From Burkholderia sp. (lineage in GTDB: Bacteria > Pseudomonadota > Gammaproteobacteria > Burkholderiales > Burkholderiaceae): 39,521 nt of DNA. The stretch spans positions 1-39,521 of the forward strand of contig JASLEG010000169.1 in the NCBI GenBank assembly GCA_030151225.1, written 5' to 3'. Each line of letters starts with the position of its first letter. Position 1 is the stretch's first letter. Both the position numbers and the translations under genes were made by a program. Below, in pieces: positions 19,541 through 27,589 of the stretch. The notes under the pieces were generated by a model. The model was not told the origin of the DNA and made no database searches. It saw only the letters and a program-made list of their open reading frames with translations.

Positions 19541-21064
19541 ATGACCGTCATCAAGCAGGAAGACCTGATCCAGAGCGTCGCGGATTCGCTCCAGTACATC
19601 AGCTACTACCATCCGCTCGACTACATCGAGGCCCTGGGCCGCGCCTACGAGGCGGAACAGAGCCCGGCGGCGAAGGACGCGATCGCGCAGATCCTGACCA
19701 ACAGCCGCATGTGCGCCGAAGGCCGCCGCCCGATCTGCCAGGACACCGGCATCGTGACGGTGTTCGTCAAGGTGGGCATGGACGTGCGCTGGGACGGCGC
19801 CACCATGAGCCTCACGGACATGATCAACGAGGGCGTGCGCCGCGGTTACACGCACCCCGACAACGTGCTGCGCGCGTCGATCGTGAGCCCGCCCGAAGGC
19901 GCCCGCAGGAACACCAGGGACAACACGCCGGCCGTGATCCATTACGAGATCGTGCCGGGCGACAAGGTGGACGTGCAGGTCGCGGCCAAGGGCGGCGGCT
20001 CGGAGAACAAGTCGAAGTTCGTGATGCTGAACCCGTCCGACTCGATCGTCGACTGGGTGCTCAGGACCGTGCCGACGATGGGCGCCGGCTGGTGCCCGCC
20101 CGGCATGCTCGGGATCGGCATCGGCGGCACCGCCGAGAAGGCGATGGTGATGGCCAAGGAATCGCTGATGGAGTCGATCGACATCCACGACCTGATCAAG
20201 CGCGGTCCGAAGGACTGGGCCGAAGAGCTGCGCATCGAGCTGTTCGAGAAGGTCAACGCGCTCGGCATCGGCGCGCAGGGCCTGGGCGGCCTGGCCACCG
20301 TGCTCGACGTGAAGATCCTGTCGGCCCCCACCCACGCTGCCTCGAAGCCGGTCGCGATGATCCCGAACTGCGCGGCCACCCGCCACGCGCACTTCACGCT
20401 CGACGGCTCGGGCGTGGCGCGTCTCGATCCGCCGCCGCTCGACGCCTGGCCGAAGGTCAACTGGGAACCGAACACGGAAACCAGCAAGCGCGTGGACCTG
20501 AACACGCTGACGCCACAGGAAGTGGCCGGCTGGACGCCGGGCCAGACCCTGCTGCTGTCGGGCAAGATGCTGACGGGCCGCGATGCCGCGCACAAGCGCA
20601 TCGCCGACATGCTGGCCAAGGGCGAGCAACTGCCGGTGGACTTCACGAACCGCGTGATCTACTACGTCGGCCCGGTCGATCCGGTGCGCGACGAGGCCGT
20701 GGGCCCGGCCGGCCCCACCACCGCCACCCGCATGGACAAGTTCACCGAGATGATGCTCGCGCAGACGGGCCTGATCTCGATGGTCGGCAAGGCCGAGCGC
20801 GGTCCGGTGGCGATCGAGGCGATCAAGAAGCACAAGGCCGCCTACCTGATGGCCGTGGGCGGCGCCGCCTACCTCGTGTCGAAGGCGATCCGTCACGCCA
20901 GGGTGCTGGCGTTCGAGGACCTCGGCATGGAAGCGATCTACGAGTTCGACGTGGTGGACATGCCGGTCACGGTGGCCGTGGATTCGTCGGGCACCTCGGT
21001 GCACCAGACTGGCCCGAAGGAATGGCAGGCGAAGATCGGCAAGATCCCGGTCGCGACCGTGTAA
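19541..21064 (+). CDS. fumA: Class I fumarate hydratase ([4Fe-4S], oxygen-sensitive)
   Basis: 507 residues, a single chain carrying both the alpha (Fe-S) and beta parts. Interconverts fumarate and malate in the TCA cycle. The three cluster cysteines are visible: C66 in RPICQDTG, C185 in GAGWCPPGMLG and C277 in IPNCAATRHAHF. The beta part has LLSGKMLTGRDAAHKRI and ends with FDVVDMPVTVAVDSSGTSVH. The start ATG at 19541 is the only reasonable one. A GC hairpin follows the stop. Class I enzymes need iron; the next genes form an iron storage and uptake island. The class I call is sure; fumA versus fumB naming is not. Confidence 0.96.
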   Translation: MTVIKQEDLIQSVADSLQYISYYHPLDYIEALGRAYEAEQSPAAKDAIAQILTNSRMCAEGRRPICQDTGIVTVFVKVGMDVRWDGATMSLTDMINEGVRRGYTHPDNVLRASIVSPPEGARRNTRDNTPAVIHYEIVPGDKVDVQVAAKGGGSENKSKFVMLNPSDSIVDWVLRTVPTMGAGWCPPGMLGIGIGGTAEKAMVMAKESLMESIDIHDLIKRGPKDWAEELRIELFEKVNALGIGAQGLGGLATVLDVKILSAPTHAASKPVAMIPNCAATRHAHFTLDGSGVARLDPPPLDAWPKVNWEPNTETSKRVDLNTLTPQEVAGWTPGQTLLLSGKMLTGRDAAHKRIADMLAKGEQLPVDFTNRVIYYVGPVDPVRDEAVGPAGPTTATRMDKFTEMMLAQTGLISMVGKAERGPVAIEAIKKHKAAYLMAVGGAAYLVSKAIRHARVLAFEDLGMEAIYEFDVVDMPVTVAVDSSGTSVHQTGPKEWQAKIGKIPVATV

Positions 21065-21100
21065 TTCGCGTGTCGGAACGGCGTAAATACGAATGATTTT

Positions 21101-21124
21101 CAGGCCGGATTCCACTCCGGCCTG
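21101..21124 (+). terminator. Hairpin terminator after fumarase
   Basis: CAGGCCGGA/TCCGGCCTG stem with a 6-base loop, 37 bases after the stop. The following U tract is weak (GTTGATTTCC), so efficiency is uncertain. Confidence 0.65.
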
Positions 21125-21128
21125 GTTG

Positions 21129-21147
21129 ATTTCCAATCATTCTCATT
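21129..21147 (+). promoter_or_regulatory. Fur-box-like site upstream of bfr
   Basis: ATTTCCAATCATTCTCATT agrees with the 19-base Fur consensus (AATGATAATCATTATCATT) at 14 of 19 positions, with the right half nearly perfect. It lies about 100 bases before bfr in AT-rich DNA. Confidence 0.55.
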
Positions 21148-21247
21148 AACCGAAAATATTCGATTTTTCAGCGATTTAAGGCTTGGCAAGCGCAGTTTCA
21201 GCGTTTATCTTTCGTGTCCGGAACCCACGTTACAGGAAGGATCGGCC

Positions 21248-21724
21248 ATGCAAGGCGACAAGAAGGTCATCGAATTTCTCAATGCGCAGCTCAAGAACGA
21301 ATTGACTGCGATCAACCAGTACTTCCTGCATGCGCGCATGTATCGCCACTGGGGTCTCGAGAAGCTCGGCAAGCACGAATACGACGAATCGATCGGCGAA
21401 ATGAAGCACGCCGACTGGCTCATCGAACGGATCTTCATGCTCGACGGCCTGCCGAACCTGCAGGACCTGCACAAGCTGCTGGTGGGCGAGGAAACGGAAG
21501 AGATCCTCAAGTGCGACCTGAAGCTCGAGTACATCTCGCAGGGCACGTGCAAGGACGCGATCCAGTACTGCGAATCGGTGCGCGATTACGTGTCGCGCGA
21601 GCTGTTCCAGAAGATCCTCGACGACACCGAAGAGCACATCGACTGGCTCGAAACGCAGATCGACCTGGTCGGCAAGATCGGCATCCAGAACTACCAGCAG
21701 TCGATGATGGGCTCGCCGGCGTAA
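21248..21724 (+). CDS. bfr: Bacterioferritin
   Basis: 158 residues, the normal size for the haem-containing iron-storage shell (24-mer). M52 (IGEMKHAD) is the haem-ligand position. Ferroxidase ligands present by E. coli numbering are E18, E51, H54, E94 and H130. Position 127, Glu in E. coli Bfr (DEEGH), is Thr here (DTEEH), leaving E128 and E129 as nearby acids. Three Cys (89, 101, 108) are in the helix C region. Start follows AGGAAGGATCGGCC. A Fur-like site lies upstream. The partner ferredoxin gene bfd is ~1.1 kb downstream, with murI between them. Confidence 0.97.
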   Translation: MQGDKKVIEFLNAQLKNELTAINQYFLHARMYRHWGLEKLGKHEYDESIGEMKHADWLIERIFMLDGLPNLQDLHKLLVGEETEEILKCDLKLEYISQGTCKDAIQYCESVRDYVSRELFQKILDDTEEHIDWLETQIDLVGKIGIQNYQQSMMGSPA

Positions 21725-21739
21725 GCACGCCGTCGTAAT

Positions 21740-22633
21740 ATGGCGGATCGCCATCCGCCGCTTCAGCCCGCCATGCCCAGCCTGCCCGACTTCGCGTCAG
21801 AGTCCCCCGCCGCTCCGGTCGGCGTGTTCGATTCCGGGCTGGGTGGCCTCTCGGTACTGCGCGCCGTGCGCGCGCTGCTGCCGCAGGAATCCTTCGTGTA
21901 CGTCGCCGATTCGCGCCATGCTCCCTATGGCGAGCGCGACGACGCCTTCATCATCGAACGCACGCTCGCGATCGGCGAGTGGCTGGCCGCGCGCGGCACC
22001 AAGGCGCTCGTGGTGGCCTGCAATACCGCCACCGCGCAGTCGATCGCCGTGGTGCGCGAGAAACTCTCGATCCCGCTGATCGGCGTGGAGCCCGGCATCA
22101 AGCCGGCCACGCTCGCCTCGCGCAGCCGCGTGGCCGGCGTGCTGGCCACCGCGGCGACCCTGCGCAGCGCGCGTTTCGAATCGCTGATCGAGCGTTACGC
22201 GGCCGATTGCCGCTTCCTGCGCCAGCCCGGCCATGGGCTCGTGGAAGCGATCGAGCGCGGCGATACCGGTTCGCCCGAGCTGCGCGCGCGGCTCGCCGGC
22301 TATCTCGAGCCGATGCTCGCCGCCGGCGCCGACACGCTCGTGCTCGGCTGCACCCACTATCCGTTTCTCGATCGCACGATTCGCGAGCTGACGAACGAGC
22401 GCCTGACCCTCATCGACACCAGCGAGGCGATCGCGCGACAGCTCTCGCGCGTGCTCGACGAGCGCGGCCTGCGCGCCCCCGCCGACACGACCGCCTGCGA
22501 ACCCTTGCTGTTCACCACCGGCGACGCCGAACGCCTGAAGGCGCTCGCCGCCGCCCTGCTGGGCCTCGACGCGGCCGCGCAGACGGTTTCGATCGCCTCG
22601 CCGCGGTGCGTCGACGCTGCCTTGCCGGCCTGA
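21740..22633 (+). CDS. murI: Glutamate racemase
   Basis: Up to 297 residues. Converts L- to D-glutamate for peptidoglycan. The Asp/Glu racemase pattern is clear: GVFDSGLGGLSVLR near the N-terminus, the first catalytic Cys in VVACNTATA (C94) and the second in VLGCTHYPFL (C204), with ADSRHAPYG between. ATG 21740 and ATG 21773 (MPSLPDF) are both possible; the conserved part begins only at residue ~26, so the shorter 286-residue form may be the real one. It starts 15 bp after bfr, suggesting cotranscription with an iron-storage gene. Confidence 0.95.
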   Translation: MADRHPPLQPAMPSLPDFASESPAAPVGVFDSGLGGLSVLRAVRALLPQESFVYVADSRHAPYGERDDAFIIERTLAIGEWLAARGTKALVVACNTATAQSIAVVREKLSIPLIGVEPGIKPATLASRSRVAGVLATAATLRSARFESLIERYAADCRFLRQPGHGLVEAIERGDTGSPELRARLAGYLEPMLAAGADTLVLGCTHYPFLDRTIRELTNERLTLIDTSEAIARQLSRVLDERGLRAPADTTACEPLLFTTGDAERLKALAAALLGLDAAAQTVSIASPRCVDAALPA

Positions 22634-22765
22634 ATCCAGCCGGGCGCGGGCCGGATCCGGCCCCACTCGCGCATGCCACGGCCGCACGACGTTTTTCCCA
22701 ATCCCCTCCTAAGCGCCTGGATTTGTTACAAAAAAGCCCGTCCAAGGCTTGCCAAGGATTGTGAA

Positions 22766-22784
22766 TATAATGATAATAATTCGC
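22766..22784 (+). promoter_or_regulatory. Fur-box-like site overlapping a TATAAT -10, upstream of bfd
   Basis: TATAATGATAATAATTCGC agrees with the Fur consensus GATAATGATAATCATTATC at 15 of 19 positions. Its first six bases are a perfect TATAAT, so Fur binding would block the -10 box directly. It ends 25 bases before the bfd start. No good -35 was found at normal spacing. Confidence 0.7.
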
Positions 22785-22809
22785 ATTAACGTTAGCTACC
22801 GCGCTCATC

Positions 22810-23046
22810 ATGATCGTCTGCGTGTGCAAGTCCGTCTCCGACCGTAAGATCCGCGCCTCGCTCGCGGAAGGCGCCGCCTCGTTCGACGAGCTGCAGTTCG
22901 AGCTCGGCGTCGCATCGTGCTGCGGCAAGTGCGAGGAATCGGTTCGCGAATTGATGGCCGAGCACGGCATCTGCGAAAGCCATTGTGGCGTCGCGGGCCA
23001 CACGCAAACGGCGCCGATCACGTTCTACGAACGTCAGGCGGCGTGA
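22810..23046 (+). CDS. bfd: Bacterioferritin-associated ferredoxin
   Basis: 78 residues. Contains the [2Fe-2S] BFD pattern with C4-x-C6 (MIVCVCKSVS) and C38-x2-C41 (VASCCGKCEE), the same numbering as E. coli Bfd. In studied bacteria Bfd docks on Bfr and delivers electrons that release stored iron under starvation. The C-terminal ~25 residues (CESHCGVAGHTQT) extend beyond the usual ~64 residues and add Cys 54 and 59, and His 58 and 63. A Fur-like site sits on its promoter, which fits induction in low iron. Confidence 0.95.
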   Translation: MIVCVCKSVSDRKIRASLAEGAASFDELQFELGVASCCGKCEESVRELMAEHGICESHCGVAGHTQTAPITFYERQAA

Positions 23047-23151
23047 GCCGGCACGACGTTGTTCCGCACGGCGCCCCGCCGTGCTTTCGTTCGACCCATC
23101 CGTCAGCGAGCCTGCAATCGCTAGCCAGCGGCCACCTGCCCGGGAGCTGTG

Positions 23152-23214
23152 ATGGAACTGCTGATCGGATTCGTAACCACCCTGTGCATTTCGTTGCTGA
23201 TCTTCCGCAAGTAA
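23152..23214 (+). CDS. Possible 20-residue single-pass membrane peptide
   Basis: ATG GAA CTG ... AAG TAA encodes MELLIGFVTTLCISLLIFRK. The order is one acidic residue, about 16 hydrophobic residues, then Arg-Lys, as in small bitopic membrane peptides. A good ribosome site (GGGAG) ends seven bases before the ATG. It sits between bfd (105 bp before) and tonB (51 bp after), on the same strand. Unknown function. Small accessory subunits of membrane complexes look like this, so a link to TonB-ExbB-ExbD is possible but is guesswork. Chance occurrence cannot be excluded at this length. Confidence 0.5.
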   Translation: MELLIGFVTTLCISLLIFRK

Positions 23215-23265
23215 TGCGTTATTCCACGGCCGGCGCGCTCGACGCCACCGTCTAGACTGGCAGAC

Positions 23266-23982
23266 ATGCAGGCATCGACTTCCCTCACGACCGGCTGCGA
23301 GCCGGTCGCACCCCGTTTCAATCGTCGCATCGTCACCGCGGCCGTCATCGTGGTGCTCGCTCACGTGGCCCTGATCGCCGGCGGGCTGCTGATGCCCGGC
23401 AAGCAATTGCCGCAGCCGAAGCTCGAGTCCACCATGTTGGTGCAACTGATCTCCGAGCCGGCGCCAAAGCCCGTGGCCGTCGAATCGAAGCCCACGCCCG
23501 CGCCGCCGAAGCCCGTGCAGAAGCAGAAGGTCGTGCCGAAGCCGGTTCCGAAGCCCACCCCGAAGCCGCTACCGGTGGCCGAGGCGCCGTCGGAACATGC
23601 GATCGAGGCACCGCAGCCCACGCCGGCACCGCCTGCGCCTCCGGCACCGCCTACCCCGCCGGCCCCGCCCGCGCCGCGGCCCACGCTCGCGATCGCGGCG
23701 CCGGCCGGTGGCCCGAAGGTGTCATGCCAGATGATCCAGCCCGATTACCCCACGCTGTCGAAGCGGCGTGGCGAGACCGGCACCGCCACCGTCTATTTCG
23801 AGGTCAGCGTGAGTGGCCAGGTCGAAAAGGCGAAGCTCACCAAGAGCAGCGGCTATCCGCGCCTCGATTCGGCCGCGCTCGACGCGGTCAACGCCTCGTC
23901 CTGCAAGCCCTATATGGAGAACGGGCAGGCCGTGCGTGTGCGTTACACGCAGGCGATGGCCTTCACGCTCGACGGCGAGTGA
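23266..23982 (+). CDS. tonB: TonB energy-transducing protein
   Basis: 238 residues. A cytoplasmic N-terminus is followed by one membrane anchor (VTAAVIVVLAHVALIAGGLLM, ~23-43). The Pro/Lys spacer (~50-145) has KP and AP repeats spanning the periplasm. The C-terminal TonB fold starts near GPKVSCQMIQPDYPTLSKRRGETGTA and ends AVRVRYTQAMAFTLDGE. Couples proton motive force from ExbB/ExbD to outer-membrane iron receptors. Two Cys (C153 and one near residue 218, SSCKPYMENG) could form a disulfide. It heads tonB-exbB-exbD; no receptor gene is in the window, so it probably serves receptors elsewhere. Confidence 0.95.
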   Translation: MQASTSLTTGCEPVAPRFNRRIVTAAVIVVLAHVALIAGGLLMPGKQLPQPKLESTMLVQLISEPAPKPVAVESKPTPAPPKPVQKQKVVPKPVPKPTPKPLPVAEAPSEHAIEAPQPTPAPPAPPAPPTPPAPPAPRPTLAIAAPAGGPKVSCQMIQPDYPTLSKRRGETGTATVYFEVSVSGQVEKAKLTKSSGYPRLDSAALDAVNASSCKPYMENGQAVRVRYTQAMAFTLDGE

Positions 23983-24033
23983 TCCACCTCAACACCGATT
24001 TCAGTCTCACCGGATTCAAACAAAGGAAAGGAA

Positions 24034-24768
24034 ATGCAAAGCTACGGTATCGCCCACGTCTGGGGGCAAGGTGATTTCGTGACGCGTGCCATCGCGATCG
24101 TGCTGCTCGTCATGTCGCTGCTGTCCTGGCTCGTGATCATCGTGAAGGGCTGGAACGTCGTGCGTCTCGGCCGCCTGATGAAGAACGCCGAGCAGTCGTT
24201 CTGGCACTCGGACGAATTCGACAAGGGCGTGCAGAAGCTGCGCGACGCCTCGCCCACCACGCAGGACAACCCGTTCCTCGCGCTCGCGCTGGCCGGCAAG
24301 GAAGCGTCCGAGCACCATCAGCAGACGCAACCGCACCTGCACGACCGCATGGACGTGTCGGACTGGGTCACGCGCTGCCTGAAGGACACGATGGACGAAG
24401 GCGTGGCACGCATGCAGAGCGGCCTCGCGGTGCTGGCCTCGATCGGCAGCACCGCGCCGTTCGTGGGCCTGTTCGGCACGGTGTGGGGCATCTATCACGC
24501 GCTGCTGACCATCGGTGCGACCGGCCAGACCTCGATCGAGCAGGTGGCCGGCCCGGTGGGCGAGTCGCTGATCATGACCGCGTTCGGCCTGTTCGTGGCG
24601 ATCCCGGCGGTGCTCGGCTACAACGCGCTGACGCGCGCCAACAAGGGCGTGGTGACCAAGCTGCGCCGCTTCGCGCACGGCCTGCACGCCTACTTCGTGA
24701 CGGGCTCGAGCCTCGCCTCGGCGAAGAAGCGCGACGCGATCCGCCTCGCCACCACCCGCGCGAACTGA
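24034..24768 (+). CDS. exbB: ExbB proton-channel subunit
   Basis: 244 residues of the MotA/TolQ/ExbB family. A first helix (TRAIAIVLLVMSLLSWLVIIVKGW, ~17-40) is followed by a cytoplasmic domain, then two helices with the family signature GLAVLASIGSTAPFVGLFGTVWGI (~129-152) and GPVGESLIMTAFGLFVAIPAVLGYN (~176-200). With ExbD it forms the proton-driven motor that powers TonB. The start follows AAAGGAAAGGAA. It lies 51 bp after tonB and 13 bp before exbD, in one operon. Confidence 0.95.
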   Translation: MQSYGIAHVWGQGDFVTRAIAIVLLVMSLLSWLVIIVKGWNVVRLGRLMKNAEQSFWHSDEFDKGVQKLRDASPTTQDNPFLALALAGKEASEHHQQTQPHLHDRMDVSDWVTRCLKDTMDEGVARMQSGLAVLASIGSTAPFVGLFGTVWGIYHALLTIGATGQTSIEQVAGPVGESLIMTAFGLFVAIPAVLGYNALTRANKGVVTKLRRFAHGLHAYFVTGSSLASAKKRDAIRLATTRAN

Positions 24769-24781
24769 GCGAGGTCCCGAC

Positions 24782-25201
24782 ATGGCAATGAATTCCTCGT
24801 TCGGCGACGACGACGACGACGGCCTGATGAACGAGATCAACATGACGCCGCTGGTCGACGTCATGCTGGTGCTGCTGATCATCTTCCTCGTCACGCTTCC
24901 GGCGATCCATCACGCGGTGAAGATCGACCTGCCGCACGCGAGCAGCCAGAAGGTCGACGAGAAGCCGAAGACCATCGATCTCGCGATCAAGGCCGACGGC
25001 ACGATCGTCTGGAACGACCAGACCGTCACGATGCCGGAGCTCGACACGAAGATCGCCGAGGCCGCGCAAGTGCAGCCGCAGCCCGAGCTGCACATTCGTG
25101 CCGATCGCAAGATCGCCTACGAACACGTGGCCGAAGTGATGTCGGCTGCGCAGGCGGGCGGCCTCACCAAGCTCGGTTTCGTGACCGAAGCCAAGCAGTG
25201 A
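24782..25201 (+). CDS. exbD: ExbD proton-channel subunit
   Basis: 139 residues. A short cytoplasmic head with a run of five Asp (residues 9-13) is followed by NEINMTPLVDVMLVLLIIFLV, which carries D26, the conserved membrane Asp used for proton translocation. The periplasmic domain (~45-139) follows. Start ATG 24782 has GAGGTC upstream; a second ATG at 24788 would lose two residues. It is last in the tonB operon and is followed by a strong terminator. Confidence 0.95.
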   Translation: MAMNSSFGDDDDDGLMNEINMTPLVDVMLVLLIIFLVTLPAIHHAVKIDLPHASSQKVDEKPKTIDLAIKADGTIVWNDQTVTMPELDTKIAEAAQVQPQPELHIRADRKIAYEHVAEVMSAAQAGGLTKLGFVTEAKQ

Positions 25202-25235
25202 CCGGATCGCGCGCCACCCGGCGCGCCCCAAAAGG

Positions 25236-25269
25236 AAAAGGCCTTCATCGCTGGATGAAGGCCTTTTTT
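25236..25269 (+). terminator. Rho-independent terminator of tonB-exbB-exbD
   Basis: AAAAGGCCTTCATC/GATGAAGGCCTTTTTT with a 4-base loop, 34 bases after the exbD stop. The A run before and T run after make it usable in both directions, facing the convergent lysR gene. Confidence 0.95.
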
Positions 25270-25541
25270 ATTGCGCACGCGGGCGCCTTCGGGCGGCGGG
25301 CTCGTGGTGGCGTCAGGCACCTCGAGCAACGCAAATGCGACATGCCGTGGTCTGCACGGACTCGCGCGATCTGCCCTATCTGGCTCACAATATATGCGGC
25401 CACCGGATTCGCTCGGAACATCCCTTCGCGAAATGGGATTTCAATATAGGCCGCGCGATTCGGCCGTTCAAGCCCGCCCCGATTGAATCTCGCGATGACA
25501 GGCCACGCTTCAAAGACAAAAGCGATGCGCGCCGGCCACGC
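25270..25541. other. Intergenic stretch between exbD terminator and lysR stop
   Basis: About 270 bases between convergent genes. Lower GC in its second half. I see no gene, repeat or RNA here that I can support. Confidence 0.5.
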
Positions 25542-26516
25542 TCACACGGCGGCCACGCTACGCTCGGCCTGCTGCTGCTTCTCGCGCTCGGGGCAACCCG
25601 GCTCGCGGTAATCGCTGTCGAGCTTCTCCACCAGGAAATCCACGAACGAGCGCACCGCCGGCGGCATGCCCTGACGCGACACGAACACCGCGTACAGCTG
25701 TGGCACCGGCAGCTTCCAGCCCGGCATGACCGGCGAGAGCTGGCCAGCACGCAGCGCGTTGCCGTACATCATCTCGGGTAGCGCCGCGATCCCCACGCCG
25801 TCGAGCACCGCCTCGCGGATCGTCATCAGGTCGGCCGTGACGAGCCGCGGCTCGTGCTCGTGCACATGGCGCGTGCCGTCGGGCGCGATCAGGTTGAACA
25901 CGTGGCGACCGTCGCCCGAGGGCGTGTCGAGCGTCTCGAAGCGGCCCAGATCGCCGGGCACGAGCGGCGGCGCGTTCTGGCTCAGCAGGCTCGGCGAGCC
26001 CACCAGCATCTGCTCGGTGCGCCACAGCGGCCGCACCACGATGTTGGCGTTCTCGGGCGGTTCGGAGCGCACGCGCAGCGCGATGTCGATCGAATCCTCG
26101 AACAGGTCGATCACCTGATTGGTCACGCGCACCTGCACGCGCACCTCGGGATAGCGATGCAGGAATTCGGGCAGCAACCGCGACATCATGGTCTGCGACA
26201 GCGTGACCGGCACGCTCACGCGCACCGTGCCGCGCGGCGAGGCACGCAACTGCTGCACGGCGTTCATCGCGGCCTGCGCCTCGGCCAGCATCGCCTGGCA
26301 ATGCTGGTAGAACAGCTGGCCGGCCTCGGTCAGCGCGAGCTTGCGCGTGGAGCGTTGCAGCAGGCGCACGCCGAGCGTCGCCTCGAGCTCGGTGAGCCGG
26401 CGCGAGAGGCGCGACTTCGAGATCCCCAGGACACGCTCGGCCGCCGAAAAGCCGCCGTGCTCGACGACCTGCGAGAAATACATCAGGTCGTTCAGGTTGT
26501 GTGCATCGATATTCAT
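25542..26516 (-). CDS. LysR-family transcriptional regulator, divergent from pirin
   Basis: 324 residues from the ATG at 26516 (MNIDAHNLNDLMYFSQVVEHGGF). The frame is open further upstream, but the family N-terminus fixes this start. The winged helix-turn-helix covers ~residues 8-66 (FSAAERVLGISKSRLSRRLTELEATLGVRLLQR). The effector-binding domain follows, with DIALRVRSEPPENANIVVRPL and VLDGVGIAALPEMM. It belongs to the branch whose regulators often act on a divergent oxidoreductase or pirin gene. An interleaved inverted repeat lies directly before its start codon, so it probably regulates itself and pirin. Effector unknown. Confidence 0.92.
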   Translation of the reverse strand: MNIDAHNLNDLMYFSQVVEHGGFSAAERVLGISKSRLSRRLTELEATLGVRLLQRSTRKLALTEAGQLFYQHCQAMLAEAQAAMNAVQQLRASPRGTVRVSVPVTLSQTMMSRLLPEFLHRYPEVRVQVRVTNQVIDLFEDSIDIALRVRSEPPENANIVVRPLWRTEQMLVGSPSLLSQNAPPLVPGDLGRFETLDTPSGDGRHVFNLIAPDGTRHVHEHEPRLVTADLMTIREAVLDGVGIAALPEMMYGNALRAGQLSPVMPGWKLPVPQLYAVFVSRQGMPPAVRSFVDFLVEKLDSDYREPGCPEREKQQQAERSVAAV

Positions 26517-26519
26517 TTC

Positions 26520-26547
26520 ATCGTTCCAATGGCAGAACGATCCATTG
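26520..26547. promoter_or_regulatory. Interleaved inverted repeats, probable LysR operator
   Basis: A perfect 7-bp inverted repeat ATCGTTC-N8-GAACGAT at 26520-26541 is interleaved with a second one, CAATGG-N9-CCATTG, at 26527-26547. The first has the spacing of LysR T-N11-A boxes. It starts three bases from the lysR ATG and about 35 bases before the pirin -10 box. Confidence 0.6.
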
Positions 26548-26581
26548 CGGATCGCGCGGAATTCAACCGCAGGCCGGTCCA

Positions 26582-26587
26582 TATAAT
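26582..26587 (+). promoter_or_regulatory. -10 element (TATAAT) of pirin gene
   Basis: A perfect TATAAT 42 bases before the pirin ATG. No -35 hexamer at 16-18 bases, consistent with a promoter that needs an activator such as the adjacent LysR protein. Confidence 0.6.
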
Positions 26588-26629
26588 AGCCGCTGACTCC
26601 GTTCAACCGCTCATCAGGAAAATTATCCG

Positions 26630-27502
26630 ATGCCCGTATCGCGCGCCGTACAGCGCGTCTATCCGTCGTTACGGGCGACGGAAGGCGCCGGCTTCCAGGT
26701 TCATCGTCCGTTCCCCACCCGGCTTCTGGCCGATTTCGACCCATTCCTGCTGCTCGACGAAATGGGGCCGATCGACTACGCGCCCGGCACGGCCCGGGGC
26801 GCGCCCGACCACCCCCACCGCGGCTTCGAGACCGTCACCTACGTGCTCGACGGCCATTTCCGTCATCACGATTCGGCCGGGCATTGCGGCGAGTTGCGCG
26901 CCGGCGACGTGCAGTGGATGACGGCCGGCGCCGGGCTCGTGCACAGCGAAATGCCGGATCCGGCCTTCGCGGCGGCCGGCGGCCGCGTGCACGGCTTCCA
27001 GCTGTGGGTGAACCTGCGGCGCGACGACAAGCGGCTCGCGCCGCGCTATCAGGACATCGCTGCGGCCGACATCCCATCGTTCGTGTCGCCCGACGGCGGC
27101 ACGCGCATCCGCGTGATCGCGGGCGAGGCCTTCGGCGCGCAGGCCGTCGTGGAGACCCATACGCCGCTGCTCTACCTGCATCTGACGCTGCAGCCCGAGG
27201 CACGGATCGCCGTGCCGGTGCCGTGCGATTTCCGGGCGTTCGCCTACCCGATCTGCGGCGCGGGGCGCTATGGCGCGAGCGGGCAGGTCAGCGGCCCGCA
27301 GCAGATGATCGTGTTCGACGACGCCGGCGACACGATCGAGATCGGTGCCGGCGACACGCCGCTCGACGTGCTGCTGGTGGGCGGCCGGCCGATCGGCGAG
27401 CCGATCGTGCGCTACGGCCCGTTCGTGATGAATACCGAGCAGGAAATCCTCGACGCCGTGTCCGACTACCAGGCCGGCCGGATGGGCCACATCGCGCGCT
27501 GA
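26630..27502 (+). CDS. Pirin-family bicupin
   Basis: 290 residues, normal for pirin. The metal site is visible in the N-terminal cupin: H61 and H63 in DHPHRGFETVTY, then H105 and E107 in GAGLVHSEMP, matching the 2-His/His/Glu set of human pirin. The C-terminal cupin begins near ~180 (LYLHLTLQPEARIAVPVP). Bacterial pirins have been tied to quercetin dioxygenase activity and to redox or stress control, with no single role. Divergently transcribed from the LysR gene, which is its likely regulator. The following DUF1857 gene starts 87 bp later and may be cotranscribed. Confidence 0.93.
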   Translation: MPVSRAVQRVYPSLRATEGAGFQVHRPFPTRLLADFDPFLLLDEMGPIDYAPGTARGAPDHPHRGFETVTYVLDGHFRHHDSAGHCGELRAGDVQWMTAGAGLVHSEMPDPAFAAAGGRVHGFQLWVNLRRDDKRLAPRYQDIAAADIPSFVSPDGGTRIRVIAGEAFGAQAVVETHTPLLYLHLTLQPEARIAVPVPCDFRAFAYPICGAGRYGASGQVSGPQQMIVFDDAGDTIEIGAGDTPLDVLLVGGRPIGEPIVRYGPFVMNTEQEILDAVSDYQAGRMGHIAR

Positions 27503-27589
27503 GCGGCCCCCGGACGGCGCTGCGGAATTGCGTCACAATGATTCCTTCCTGCGGCTGCACGCCGCGCCCGACAGAAGGAAGCTACCGCC

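Noticed and set aside
25198..25486. Small plus-strand ORFs after exbD
   Set aside because: They cross the exbD terminator and lack ribosome sites; composition is non-coding.
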